Assembly (NCBI RefSeq): GCF_020832325.1
Contig: NZ_JAFIEU010000038.1
Location: 62,001 to 126,000 of the forward strand
Direction: 5' to 3'
DNA: 64,000 nucleotides
Source: Lunatimonas sp.
GTDB taxonomy: Bacteria; Bacteroidota; Bacteroidia; Cytophagales; Cyclobacteriaceae
Part shown: in pieces, positions 44,498-53,788 of the stretch
How positions within the stretch are numbered: the first letter of the stretch is position 1
Layout of the letters: each line of letters starts with the position of its first letter
Notes under the pieces: model-generated
What the model saw: the letters and a program-made list of their open reading frames with translations, nothing else
What the model was told of the DNA's origin: nothing
Databases searched by the model: none
Made by a program: the position numbers and the translations under genes

Positions 44498-45034
44498 TTA
44501 TACCTTTGGGGGAGGGGATGTTACTTCTAGATCGATCCTTTCAAAGGAAGTAAAAAAAAGTGTAGAGATTACCGCGGAGGTTTCAGATGCGTGATCAAAA
44601 GAAATAGGCGGGTACGGGGGCAAGTAATCCTTTATGCTAGAGGAGGTAATGACCACCTCTTTGGCAGGGTCTTGGGTTCCCTCTGGGACTAGCGACACCA
44701 CCCAACTTCGTAGATTCAAATCCAACTTGATTTGCGCATGGTCGGGGACATATACTAGCTGGAAAGCATCGTTTACAAATCGTTTCTTGATACCGCGATA
44801 GGCAATCCCATCGAGATGAAAAGGGATATTTGTCTGGTGAAAATCTTCATTATCGATCATGTAGGGAATCCGCATCGGGATTTCCAAAACCAGTTGGCTA
44901 CCGCTGTCTTCTAGATGGATCTTTTGCGCCCATTCTGCTTCTAGGTGGTGCTGATAGGCAAAATAAAGAATATAGTACCCAAAGTGGTACATAAAAAAAC
45001 ACATGAGTAGCAATATGGAGGTGCCCCTTCTCAT
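44498..45034 (-). CDS. Uncharacterised membrane-anchored protein
   Basis: This 178-residue protein has one N-terminal membrane segment (SILLLMCFFMYHFGYYILYF). A soluble beta-rich region follows (LVLEIPMRIPYM, FVNDAFQLVYVPDHAQIKLD). No family recognised; the neighbours (a DUF4834-like protein and outer-membrane proteins) suggest an envelope location. Confidence 0.55.
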   Translation of the reverse strand: MRRGTSILLLMCFFMYHFGYYILYFAYQHHLEAEWAQKIHLEDSGSQLVLEIPMRIPYMIDNEDFHQTNIPFHLDGIAYRGIKKRFVNDAFQLVYVPDHAQIKLDLNLRSWVVSLVPEGTQDPAKEVVITSSSIKDYLPPYPPISFDHASETSAVISTLFFTSFERIDLEVTSPPPKV

Positions 45035-45083
45035 CAGGGTATAAATGTAATCAAAAAATCAAAAAGGTCAAGTAGGTGTTTGT

Positions 45084-45335
45084 TTAATCTTTAACCTCTT
45101 CGTAATCAATGTATTCTCCATTCCTGGAGTTTCCGTGGGATCCTCCTTTTCCTTTGGGGATGTAATCTACGTTTACATTGCCGTCTTTAGGTCTGGTTCG
45201 CTGATGGTGATCCGCGCGCTGCGATTCGTTTACTTGGTCGATAAATTGCTTGAGCTTGCTTCGTAGAAAATACTTCACCAGACTGGAGAGCACCCAACCA
45301 ATGGCAATGAAGAATATAATGAGTTTAAGAATCAT
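45084..45335 (-). CDS. DUF4834-like small membrane protein
   Basis: This 83-residue protein has an N-terminal membrane segment (ILKLIIFFIAIGWVLSSLV). A charged tail follows, with RSKLKQFIDQVNESQ and the GGSHGNSRNGEYIDYEEVKD end typical of DUF4834 proteins of Bacteroidota. Function unknown. Confidence 0.65.
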   Translation of the reverse strand: MILKLIIFFIAIGWVLSSLVKYFLRSKLKQFIDQVNESQRADHHQRTRPKDGNVNVDYIPKGKGGSHGNSRNGEYIDYEEVKD

Positions 45336-45490
45336 GCGTTCGTATTTTACACGTTCTGGCGAGCCAATGCGGCTCTGCTATGCGCGAATCATTTTTTGCA
45401 CCTCTCATGGTAAGATAACCATTTTTGAAGGCTTTGTACGATAGTTAACACGGGAAAGCACCAAAAACGTTTCCCTTCCGAGGAATTTTG

Positions 45491-45532
45491 AAGAAAGAAA
45501 GAGAGCAGGGTTATGTATTAATCCCTGCTCTC
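45491..45532 (-). terminator. Terminator after carB
   Basis: GAGAGCAGGG at 45501-45510 and its exact complement at 45523-45532 form a ten-base-pair hairpin. On the minus strand it is followed by a T-rich run, just beyond the carB stop. Confidence 0.75.
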
Positions 45533-45543
45533 CATGCATTTTT

Positions 45544-48363
45544 TTATTTGCTCAAATAGATGTTTCGTTCGGCATAGATCTTCAAGAAGAAATCGTCCAT
45601 CAGGTCATCGATAAAGTAGATAGCCTCTCCGGTTGATTTCATTTCAGGCCCTAGCTCCTTGTTAACATTGGGGAATTTATGGAAAGAGAATACCGGTTCC
45701 TTGATCGCATACCCCTTTTTGGTAGGGTTAAAGGTAAAGTCTGTCACCTTGTTGATGCCAAGCATTACCTTGGTAGCATAGTTAACGTAGGGCTCACCGT
45801 ACGCTTTACATATGAAAGGAACGGTTCTTGACGCCCGTGGGTTTGCCTCAATCACGTATACGATGTCGTTTTTGATCGCAAACTGAATGTTGATCAAGCC
45901 TTTGGTTTTCAGTGCGAGCGCAATTCGTTCGGTGTAGGTTTCGATTTGTCGCATCACATAGTCCCCTAGGTTATACGGGGGAAGAACGGCGTAGGAATCG
46001 CCCGAATGTATTCCCGCTGGCTCTATATGCTGCATGATGCCGATGATGTAGACGTTTTCGCCATCACAAATGGCATCTGCTTCTGCTTCTATGGCTCCTT
46101 CAAGGAAATGGTCCAGAAGAATTTCGTTGTTGGGAATGTCTCTGAGTACATTTACCACATGCTCTTCGAGTTCCTTTTCATTGATTACGATTTTCATGCC
46201 TTGTCCCCCTAGTACGTAGGAAGGCCTCACTAACAGGGGAAAGCCAATCCGCTTACAAAGCTCAAGAGCCTCATCGGTATTGTGGATGGTTCCAAACTCT
46301 GGGTAGGGAACATCATTGTCCTTCAAGAGGCTCGAAAACCGTCCTCTGTCTTCGGCCAGATCCAATGCTTCAAAGCTGGTACCGATGATGGGAATTCCGT
46401 ATTTATCGAGCTTTTCAGCAAGTTTCAGCGCGGTTTGACCACCTAACTGCACGATTACACCGATGGGGTTTTCATGCAGAATGATTTCGTAAATATGCTC
46501 CCAAAATACGGGTTCAAAATACAGCTTATCGGCAATATCGAAATCAGTGGAAACCGTTTCGGGGTTGCAGTTGATCATGATGGTTTCAAAACCACTTTCC
46601 TTCGCAGCGAGTACGCCGTGTACGCAAGAATAGTCAAACTCGATACCCTGACCCACGCGGTTGGGTCCAGATCCTAACACCACCACCTTTTGCCGGTCGG
46701 AAGCTGTAGACTCGTTTTCGTCTCCAAAGCTGGAGTAGTAATAAGGTGTCTGTGCCTCGAATTCCGCTGCACACGTATCAACGAGTTTGTATACCCGCTT
46801 GATGCCCATTTCGTCCCTCCTCTTGTAGAATACTTCACTTTCTAAGCAGCCAAGTAGGTGGGCGATCTGACGGTCCGCATACCCTTTATGTTTGGCAAGC
46901 TTCATAAGGTCCACCGGGATGGAATCCAGCGTATGTTCTGCAATTTTTATATCCAAATGCACCAGTTCCTCGATTTGCTTAAGGAACCACTTATCAATCT
47001 TGGTGAGGTCTTGGATGGTACGGAAGGAAATGCCCAGCTTAAAGGCATCGTATAGGTGAAAAAGACGGTTCCAACTGGGGTTGGCCAAGCTGTACAGGAT
47101 TTCATCCTGGTTTCTCAACTCCTTTCCATCAGCACCTAATCCGCTTCGCTTGATTTCCAAAGACTGGCAGGCTTTCTGAAGTGCCTCTTGAAAATTACGT
47201 CCGATCCCCATGACTTCACCCACCGCTTTCATGGAAAGCCCTAATCGCCGGTCAGATCCCTTGAACTTGTCAAAGTTCCAGCGGGGGATTTTCACGATCA
47301 CGTAGTCGATGGCTGGCTCAAAAAAGGCGGAGGTATTGCCAGTTATAGAGTTTTTCAGTTCATCCAAATTATACCCGATGGCTAGTTTGGCAGCAACTTT
47401 TGCGATGGGATATCCAGTGGCTTTGGAAGCCAGTGCGGATGAGCGGGAAACCCGCGGGTTGATTTCCACACCGATGATGGTTTCGTTGTCGGGGCTCACG
47501 GCAAATTGTACGTTACAGCCGCCTGCAAAATTACCGATACCATTCATCATTTTGATTGCCAGTGTTCGCATGCGTTGATACACTGGGTCGGGGAGGGTCA
47601 TTGCCGGAGCCACTGTGATGGAATCACCGGTATGTACACCCATAGGGTCAAAGTTCTCAATCGAACAAATGACGACCATGTTTCCGATGGTATCGCGCAG
47701 TACTTCAAGTTCGTATTCTTTCCAACCCAAAATACTCTGTTCAATGAGCACCTCGTGAGTAGGTGAGGCCTGTAATCCCGCCATCAGGGCCTTTTCAAAG
47801 TTTTCGGCACTGTTCACAAAGCCGCCACCGGTACCACCCAAGGTGTAAGAGGGGCGGATAACCAATGGGAATCCGATTTCTTGTGCGATTTCCTTGCCTT
47901 GCAAAAAAGAGGTGGCCGTTCGTCCTACGCATACGTCCACCTTCAGCTTTTCCATTAAGGCTTTGAATTTTTCCCTATTTTCGGCGGTTTCGATCGCATC
48001 GATATCCACTCCGATCATCCGTACGTTAAACTTGCTCCAGATTTCAGCCTTGTCGCAGTCAATTGCCAGGTTAAGGGCTGTCTGCCCTCCCATGGTAGGG
48101 AGCACACAGTCTATATCCGGGTGGTCTTTCAGGATTTTGATGATCGATTTTTTTTCCAAAGGAAGGAGATAAACATTGTCCGCTGTCACCGGATCGGTCA
48201 TGATCGTGGCCGGGTTGGAGTTGATCAGGGTCACGATAATCCCTTCTTCTCTCAGCGATCTTGCGGCCTGGGAACCCGAATAATCAAATTCGCAGGCTTG
48301 CCCGATGATGATGGGACCACTTCCGATAATCAGTACATGTTTGATGCTGCTGTCTTTAGGCAT
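45544..48363 (-). CDS. carB: Carbamoyl phosphate synthase large subunit
   Basis: This 939-residue protein is CarB, which makes carbamoyl phosphate from bicarbonate, glutamine-derived ammonia and two ATP for arginine and pyrimidines. Both ATP-grasp halves are present (HVLIIGSGPIIIGQACEFDY, IEINPRVSRSSALASKATGY, VVVLGSGPNRVGQGIEFDYS, IEANPRASRTVPFICKAYG). It stops where the about 130-residue C-terminal methylglyoxal-synthase-like regulatory domain would begin, as in other Bacteroidota. It has its own TAATTTTG promoter-like element at 48410-48417; carA is not adjacent. Confidence 0.95.
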   Translation of the reverse strand: MPKDSSIKHVLIIGSGPIIIGQACEFDYSGSQAARSLREEGIIVTLINSNPATIMTDPVTADNVYLLPLEKKSIIKILKDHPDIDCVLPTMGGQTALNLAIDCDKAEIWSKFNVRMIGVDIDAIETAENREKFKALMEKLKVDVCVGRTATSFLQGKEIAQEIGFPLVIRPSYTLGGTGGGFVNSAENFEKALMAGLQASPTHEVLIEQSILGWKEYELEVLRDTIGNMVVICSIENFDPMGVHTGDSITVAPAMTLPDPVYQRMRTLAIKMMNGIGNFAGGCNVQFAVSPDNETIIGVEINPRVSRSSALASKATGYPIAKVAAKLAIGYNLDELKNSITGNTSAFFEPAIDYVIVKIPRWNFDKFKGSDRRLGLSMKAVGEVMGIGRNFQEALQKACQSLEIKRSGLGADGKELRNQDEILYSLANPSWNRLFHLYDAFKLGISFRTIQDLTKIDKWFLKQIEELVHLDIKIAEHTLDSIPVDLMKLAKHKGYADRQIAHLLGCLESEVFYKRRDEMGIKRVYKLVDTCAAEFEAQTPYYYSSFGDENESTASDRQKVVVLGSGPNRVGQGIEFDYSCVHGVLAAKESGFETIMINCNPETVSTDFDIADKLYFEPVFWEHIYEIILHENPIGVIVQLGGQTALKLAEKLDKYGIPIIGTSFEALDLAEDRGRFSSLLKDNDVPYPEFGTIHNTDEALELCKRIGFPLLVRPSYVLGGQGMKIVINEKELEEHVVNVLRDIPNNEILLDHFLEGAIEAEADAICDGENVYIIGIMQHIEPAGIHSGDSYAVLPPYNLGDYVMRQIETYTERIALALKTKGLINIQFAIKNDIVYVIEANPRASRTVPFICKAYGEPYVNYATKVMLGINKVTDFTFNPTKKGYAIKEPVFSFHKFPNVNKELGPEMKSTGEAIYFIDDLMDDFFLKIYAERNIYLSK

Positions 48364-48409
48364 GCTAAAATAAGGTTTTGAGTAGAATTTACTTCTGGCT
48401 AAATTGGTG

Positions 48410-48417
48410 CAAAATTA
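48410..48417 (-). promoter_or_regulatory. Candidate promoter of carB (TAATTTTG)
   Basis: This is an exact TAnnTTTG on the minus strand, about 50 bases before the carB start. Confidence 0.4.
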
Positions 48418-48504
48418 ACGAAAATATTGAAACATGCACCGTGTCCCTGGCAATTAACTGAGGGAATGTCTGAATTGGTAGGCAGGGAGGCACTGGGATA
48501 GAAA

Positions 48505-49173
48505 ATGATGAGAGAATCAAAGAAAAATTTGTTTGTGATAGGGGATGTACACGGATGTTGGCATACGTACACCGAATTGTTGAGCCACTGGAACCCGGAG
48601 AGTGAACGGCTGATACAAGTGGGAGATTTAGTGGATAGAGGCCGCTTTAGCAATTGGTGTTTGCAGAAATCCAAAGAACTGGAGGAAGCCTTTCCCGGCG
48701 AAGCAATATTTCTGAAAGGGAATCATGAACACATGATGATCAAATACCTAATCGGTGAGGATCAGCGTGACCACTGGATTATCAACGGAGGTAGGGAAAC
48801 CCTAAGCTCTTTTGCCGATGCTGGATTGGAGGCCCACGAATGGTTAGAATGGCTGAGTGGTAGAGAGCTTTTTTGGCAGAATGATGCGGTGTTTGTTTCC
48901 CACGCAGGCATATCTCACACCAATGATCCCTTTGTGGAGGAAAATAGGCATGGAGTCCTTTGGAACAGGGGGGCATTGAAGGATTTAGGCAAGCTACAGG
49001 TAATTGGTCATACGCCGCAGATGGAGGGGAAAGCTACTTTTGTGGGTGACCCGCCGTCTTGGAACGTGGATACAGGGGCTTTTCGAGGGGTGTGCCTGAC
49101 GGGCATCAAATTGGATGTGACTGGAGTATTACTGGAGGAAATAAACATTGCGACCGATTCGAGGGATATATAA
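48505..49173 (+). CDS. Metallophosphoesterase (Ser/Thr phosphatase-like)
   Basis: This 222-residue protein has the binuclear metal motifs of calcineurin-like phosphoesterases: FVIGDVHGCW, VGDLVDRGRF, FLKGNHEHMM and VFVSHAG. It most resembles bacterial protein-phosphatase-like or Ap4A hydrolase-like enzymes. It converges on the SusD/SusC operon, with a shared hairpin between them. Confidence 0.88.
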   Translation: MMRESKKNLFVIGDVHGCWHTYTELLSHWNPESERLIQVGDLVDRGRFSNWCLQKSKELEEAFPGEAIFLKGNHEHMMIKYLIGEDQRDHWIINGGRETLSSFADAGLEAHEWLEWLSGRELFWQNDAVFVSHAGISHTNDPFVEENRHGVLWNRGALKDLGKLQVIGHTPQMEGKATFVGDPPSWNVDTGAFRGVCLTGIKLDVTGVLLEEINIATDSRDI

Positions 49174-49177
49174 AAAA

Positions 49178-49205
49178 AGCGCGTAAGCCATTCGGCTAAC
49201 GCGCT
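49178..49205. terminator. Terminator after SusD
   Basis: AGCGCGTAAGCC at 49178 pairs with GGCTAACGCGCT ending at 49205 with one mismatch. A T-run follows on the minus strand, after the SusD stop. Confidence 0.75.
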
Positions 49206-49223
49206 CTTCAGAAAGTGAAAAGA

Positions 49224-50576
49224 TCAATATCCCGGATTTTGGACCAAATTTCGATTTAGGTCCAGTTCAAGCTGAGGAATGGGGAAAACAAACCGTTGCT
49301 GGGAAGGAACACCTAGTAGTTCCGTTGCAAGTCCGGTTCTGGTCAGGTCAAACCACGTTTCAAACTCAAACATCATTTCCCGCCGTTTTTCCAGTTGAAC
49401 CTCCCTGGTGAAGGCTTCAACAGAACCGGGGTTGGCAATAGGGCTGATACCTGCTCTCTGCCTGATGGCATTTAAGCTGGACAAAGCAGCCTCACTTACA
49501 TTCCCGTCGGCTTTTGCACGGGCTTCGGCATGGATCAAGTAAACTTCCCCTAGTCTTAACACCGGAACATTTTGGTTTGGCGGGTTGAAATTCCGGTATT
49601 TGCCTACGTAGAATTGCTCGTTGCCTGCCACATCTAGTGCCCTTCTGACGGTAAACGATTTACGAAGATCTGTTTCGTCAAAAAGGTCTTCAGCGGAAGC
49701 TCTTGCGAAGAACTCCTGTCTGGATGCAGGATTGGCGTTTGTCACAAAGGTATTGGGCGTTTGTTGATCAAATTGAAGTTCAAACAGGGATTCAGATGAA
49801 TTTTCAGTGGCCCAAATATTCGCAAAATTCTCCACTAGACCGTATGAGCCATTTCCAAGGACTTCTTCTGCCAGTTGGGCAGCCTGGGCAAAGTTGCCCG
49901 TGTACAATTGGACTTTTGCCAAAAGGGCTCTAGCTGCCATTCCACTTGCCCGTCCCTTTGCGGTTCCGCTCGCATTAAGAGGGAGGTCAAGTGCTTGAGT
50001 GAGGTCCGCGATAATAGCTGCATATACATCAGATGCGGCATTTCTAGATACCCGTAAATCTGCACTCGTGGTTTGCTGGGTGGTAGGCTCCAGAATCAGT
50101 GGCACATCCCCCCATCCCCTTACTAGGTTGAAGTACGAAAGTGCCCGAATAAACCGGGCTTCCCGTACAAGGTTCTGCAGGGTTGTATTGTTACTAAAAC
50201 CGTCTATGCGCGGCGCAAATGCGATGATGTTGTTTGCCGCATTGATGGTGTTATAAGAGGCTGTCCATATGTTCAATGACCATGGATTGTCGATTCGGAT
50301 GTTGAAGTTCTGATATTCTACATACTCCGGAAAACTGGAAATATGGGCCATATTCCCTGCGGCGAACTCTGGAATGACAATAAATGCCTGTCCATAACTT
50401 GCACTAGAGGTCATGCTTCTATATGTGCCTATAATCGCTGTACGAGTGGTTGCTTCGTCGGCGAAAAAGGTAGCCTGGCTAAGTTGGTCGATCGGCTGTT
50501 TTTCGATGAATTCGTCACAGGACGACAACCCGGCGGCCAATAGGAATCCTGATAATGCTAATTTTATATTCTTCAT
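49224..50576 (-). CDS. SusD/RagB-family glycan-binding lipoprotein
   Basis: This 450-residue protein has a lipoprotein signal (FLLAAGLSSCDEF) and the SusD/RagB pattern (TTRTAIIGTYRSMTSSAS, LSYFNLVRGWGDVPL, LRLGEVYLIHAEARAKA, NAIRQRAGISPIANPGS). It caps the SusC channel just upstream and binds the imported glycan or peptide on the cell surface. No polysaccharide-degrading enzymes are next to it. Confidence 0.93.
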   Translation of the reverse strand: MKNIKLALSGFLLAAGLSSCDEFIEKQPIDQLSQATFFADEATTRTAIIGTYRSMTSSASYGQAFIVIPEFAAGNMAHISSFPEYVEYQNFNIRIDNPWSLNIWTASYNTINAANNIIAFAPRIDGFSNNTTLQNLVREARFIRALSYFNLVRGWGDVPLILEPTTQQTTSADLRVSRNAASDVYAAIIADLTQALDLPLNASGTAKGRASGMAARALLAKVQLYTGNFAQAAQLAEEVLGNGSYGLVENFANIWATENSSESLFELQFDQQTPNTFVTNANPASRQEFFARASAEDLFDETDLRKSFTVRRALDVAGNEQFYVGKYRNFNPPNQNVPVLRLGEVYLIHAEARAKADGNVSEAALSSLNAIRQRAGISPIANPGSVEAFTREVQLEKRREMMFEFETWFDLTRTGLATELLGVPSQQRFVFPIPQLELDLNRNLVQNPGY

Positions 50577-50588
50577 GTCAGTTAGGTC

Positions 50589-53588
50589 TTAGAATGTGAT
50601 GTTGATACCTCCGGTAAAAATTCGTGGTTGTGGGTAGTTACTGTGGTCAGTACCGTAAGCAATACCATCACTGGACATTGCGTTTACTTCTGGGTCATAT
50701 CCTGTATAGGAAGTAAAGACAAATGCGTTCTGCACCGTGGTATAGATCCGCATGTTGCTGATTTTTAACCGGTCAGTAAGTGTGTTTGGAAGGGTATAGC
50801 CAAGGGTAATATTCCGAATACGGAAGAAAGATCCGTCTTCCACCCATCTCGTGGAAACAGCGGCATTGTCCAGACTGCCGGGTGAAGGGCGTGGCACATC
50901 GGTGATGTCTCCGGGCTGCCTCCATCTTCTCGTCCACGCTTGGTCTCCGTTACCGCTGAGATTGAATCCAGAAAAGCGGTAGAATGCAGTATAGTTGTAC
51001 AGTTCTACCCCCCCTACAAACTGACCCATGACGCTAAAGTCGAAGTTCTTGTAGAAGAAATTATTCGTAATTCCGCCAAAGAGTCGGGGATTTGGGTTTC
51101 CGATGATCTGACGGTCTTCTTGCCTAGTCGGTGGTCCTAGGGTGCCATCATTGCGTTCGAAGTCGATCAAGCCACTTTCCGGGTTAACACCGTGCATGAC
51201 CCAACCGAAGAAGGAACCTAGCGGCAATCCTTCCCTTGCGATATTGAAGTTACCGATGCCCCCGAGCAAATCCCCTTCTGGTAATGCCATCACCTCGTTC
51301 CGGTTGAAGGTCATGTTGAGGGAGGTATTCCAGACAAATTCGCCCGTTAGGTTTCGACTTTTGAGCTCGAATTCAAATCCCCGGTTTTGGATCTCACCTA
51401 AATTAGTAAAGGTGTTCTGGTAGCCCGAGGTTCGTGGAATCTGTACCCGAATCAACAGGTCGCGCGTATTTTTGACATAGTAGTCGGCCAATACGTTGAT
51501 GCGGTTGTTAAACAGAGAAAAGTCTACCCCGAAATTATACTGTTCGGTAGTCTCCCATCCCAATTCCCCACTCCCGTATACGTTGGGTAAAAATCCGGGC
51601 TGCTGATTGTAAACCTGTCCTCCAGAATACAGAATCTGATTTACATAGTTTGGGATTTCTTGATTACCGGATAGACCCCAGCTGGTACGTAGTTTTAGGT
51701 TTTCGACTACATTGTTTCCACGCAGGAAGTCTTCATCGCCCAAGCGCCAGGCAAAGGCCACGGAAGGAAAGTGTCCATACCGGTTCAGGGCGCCAAACCT
51801 GGAGGAACCGTCCACCCGGTAGTTTGCGGTTAGTAGGTATTTGTCGTGCAAGCTATAATTGACTCGTGAGAAGTACGATACAATACTCCATTCCTGCACG
51901 CCGGCATTGGCTCCGCTGATGATACCTCCCGCGCTGATGATCGGGATTTCGTTGAAGGGGAAATTGGTCCGCCTTGCATCGGTGAAGGAAAACCGTGACT
52001 CCTGCAAAGACATCCCCAATATGGCGTCGACCCGGTTGGTTTCGTTTATCTGCTTTTGGTATTGGAGGAAGTTTTCGTTTAGAAAAAGTTGGTCTTTCGA
52101 GATACGGCTGCCACCCAGTCCGATGCCCTGATTGAAGATAACTCCATTTGGTGGTAGAAAAAAATTCTCCTCGATCGTGCTCAGGTCTACGCCGAAGTTC
52201 GTCTTAAAAGATAGATCATCGGTGATGCGGTAGGTCGCGCCCACGTTTGTCAGGATCCGAAGGTTTTCTGCTGTATTGGTTGGTAGCGTTAGCCATGCAA
52301 CTGGGTTTTCACGGGAAGTCACCTGCGGATCAAATGCCCAATTTCCGGAAGCATCTCTAACAGGGATTGTGGGAGGGGTTACTAATCCGTTCCTGATAGG
52401 CGCGGACCGGGAGTTTTCTTCTTGAATTCTCCGGTTAAGTGCACTGGTTAGATTGACGTTGGCATTGAATTGAAGCCGGTCGCTGTGCTGATGATCTAGG
52501 TTTAGCCGAAAGCTATACCGATGAAATCCCGAGTTTTTGATCGTGCCCTCTTGGTTGTAGTAGCCAAAAGAGGTGTAGTATTGGGTTTTGTCACTGCCAC
52601 CTGTTGCAGACACTTCGTAGTTTTGAATCGCGGCCGTTTGAAAGGTTTCCCGTTGCCAATCTGTGTCGACGGAGGTATCCAGAATAGCGGGGTGCGGAGA
52701 GCCTCCCTGAGGGCGAAAACTCCAAAGGTCTTGAATATAATCTACGTACTCTTCGGAATTCATAAAATTTAGCCAGCGTTCTCTAGGGACCTCTGAGAAT
52801 CCGGCATACGCATTGATGCTCACGCGGCTTTCATTTGCACGACCTCTTTTGGTGGTGACCAATACGACCCCATTCGATGCTCGGGCACCATAGATAGCTG
52901 TGGCTGCTGCATCTTTGAGTATTTCAATGGATGCAATATCACTTGGATTGATGGATGCAAGAATATTGATACCTTGGTCAGCCCCTCCAAAATTGAAATC
53001 CTGTCCGCCTATAAAATTTGTACTGCTATTGACCGGAACGCCGTCAATGACGTAGAGGGGCTCCGAACTGGCATTGATGGACGTGGTGCCCCGTACCCGG
53101 ATGCTGATGCCTCCACCTGGAGTTCCGGAGTTTTGAGTTACCTGTACACCACCGGCCTTGCCTTGTATAGCTTGGGTCAATGAAGGGAGTGGGTCCTTTT
53201 CGATTTCGTCGCTACTGATGGAACTCACTGCACTTGCTAACCGCTTTCTGTCCATGGTACCGTAGCCAATTACCACTACTTCGTCCAGGCGGCCTTGCTC
53301 CTCCCTCATGGTGATCTCAAAGACGGTTTGGTTTCCGATGGAGACTTCCTGTGTGGCCATCCCTATAAAGGAAAAGACCAACGTACGGCCGGCATTCGGT
53401 ACATTTAGCCGAAAGGTACCATTGGTGTCTGTCACGACCCCGTTCCCGGTTTCTTTGACCATGATGCTCACACCCGGAAGAGGCTGCTTATCCTCGCTAG
53501 AAACGACCCTTCCGGAAATCTCATTTTGGCCAAATGACCAAAAATGGATCCACAAAATACAATTAAATAATAGAATGATTTTTTTCAT
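50589..53588 (-). CDS. SusC/RagA-family TonB-dependent outer-membrane transporter
   Basis: This 999-residue protein has a signal peptide and a carboxypeptidase-like domain (ISGRVVSSEDKQPLPGVSIM). A plug with the SusC signature (DEVVVIGYGTMDRKRL, GVQVTQNSGTPGGGISIRVR) precedes a long beta-barrel ending in PQPRIFTGGINITF. It imports an oligomer with TonB energy and pairs with the SusD gene 12 bases downstream. Confidence 0.95.
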   Translation of the reverse strand: MKKIILLFNCILWIHFWSFGQNEISGRVVSSEDKQPLPGVSIMVKETGNGVVTDTNGTFRLNVPNAGRTLVFSFIGMATQEVSIGNQTVFEITMREEQGRLDEVVVIGYGTMDRKRLASAVSSISSDEIEKDPLPSLTQAIQGKAGGVQVTQNSGTPGGGISIRVRGTTSINASSEPLYVIDGVPVNSSTNFIGGQDFNFGGADQGINILASINPSDIASIEILKDAAATAIYGARASNGVVLVTTKRGRANESRVSINAYAGFSEVPRERWLNFMNSEEYVDYIQDLWSFRPQGGSPHPAILDTSVDTDWQRETFQTAAIQNYEVSATGGSDKTQYYTSFGYYNQEGTIKNSGFHRYSFRLNLDHQHSDRLQFNANVNLTSALNRRIQEENSRSAPIRNGLVTPPTIPVRDASGNWAFDPQVTSRENPVAWLTLPTNTAENLRILTNVGATYRITDDLSFKTNFGVDLSTIEENFFLPPNGVIFNQGIGLGGSRISKDQLFLNENFLQYQKQINETNRVDAILGMSLQESRFSFTDARRTNFPFNEIPIISAGGIISGANAGVQEWSIVSYFSRVNYSLHDKYLLTANYRVDGSSRFGALNRYGHFPSVAFAWRLGDEDFLRGNNVVENLKLRTSWGLSGNQEIPNYVNQILYSGGQVYNQQPGFLPNVYGSGELGWETTEQYNFGVDFSLFNNRINVLADYYVKNTRDLLIRVQIPRTSGYQNTFTNLGEIQNRGFEFELKSRNLTGEFVWNTSLNMTFNRNEVMALPEGDLLGGIGNFNIAREGLPLGSFFGWVMHGVNPESGLIDFERNDGTLGPPTRQEDRQIIGNPNPRLFGGITNNFFYKNFDFSVMGQFVGGVELYNYTAFYRFSGFNLSGNGDQAWTRRWRQPGDITDVPRPSPGSLDNAAVSTRWVEDGSFFRIRNITLGYTLPNTLTDRLKISNMRIYTTVQNAFVFTSYTGYDPEVNAMSSDGIAYGTDHSNYPQPRIFTGGINITF

Positions 53589-53734
53589 AAATAGTATAGT
53601 TGATTTGGTTTACAGTAATAGTGTGACCCAAATTATTGAAAAAATTTAGTATATGAAAATATCTAATTAATATATTGTTATATTATGTTTGTTTCAGGTG
53701 AGGGAAGACGTAAATCCGATGATAAATGAAAAAA

Positions 53735-53766
53735 AAAGAGGTGTTTCCGCTAGGAAACGCCTCTTT
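53735..53766 (-). terminator. Terminator after gcvP
   Basis: AAAGAGGTGTTTCC pairs with GGAAACGCCTCTTT around a four-base loop. The minus strand continues into a T-run, 23 bases after the gcvP stop. Confidence 0.85.
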
Positions 53767-53788
53767 AAAATTGGTCTTTAGAAAAGAA

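Noticed and set aside
45336-45490. tRNA between the DUF4834-like gene and carB
   Set aside because: I looked for a cloverleaf and a T-loop and found none; only the carB terminator is present nearby.
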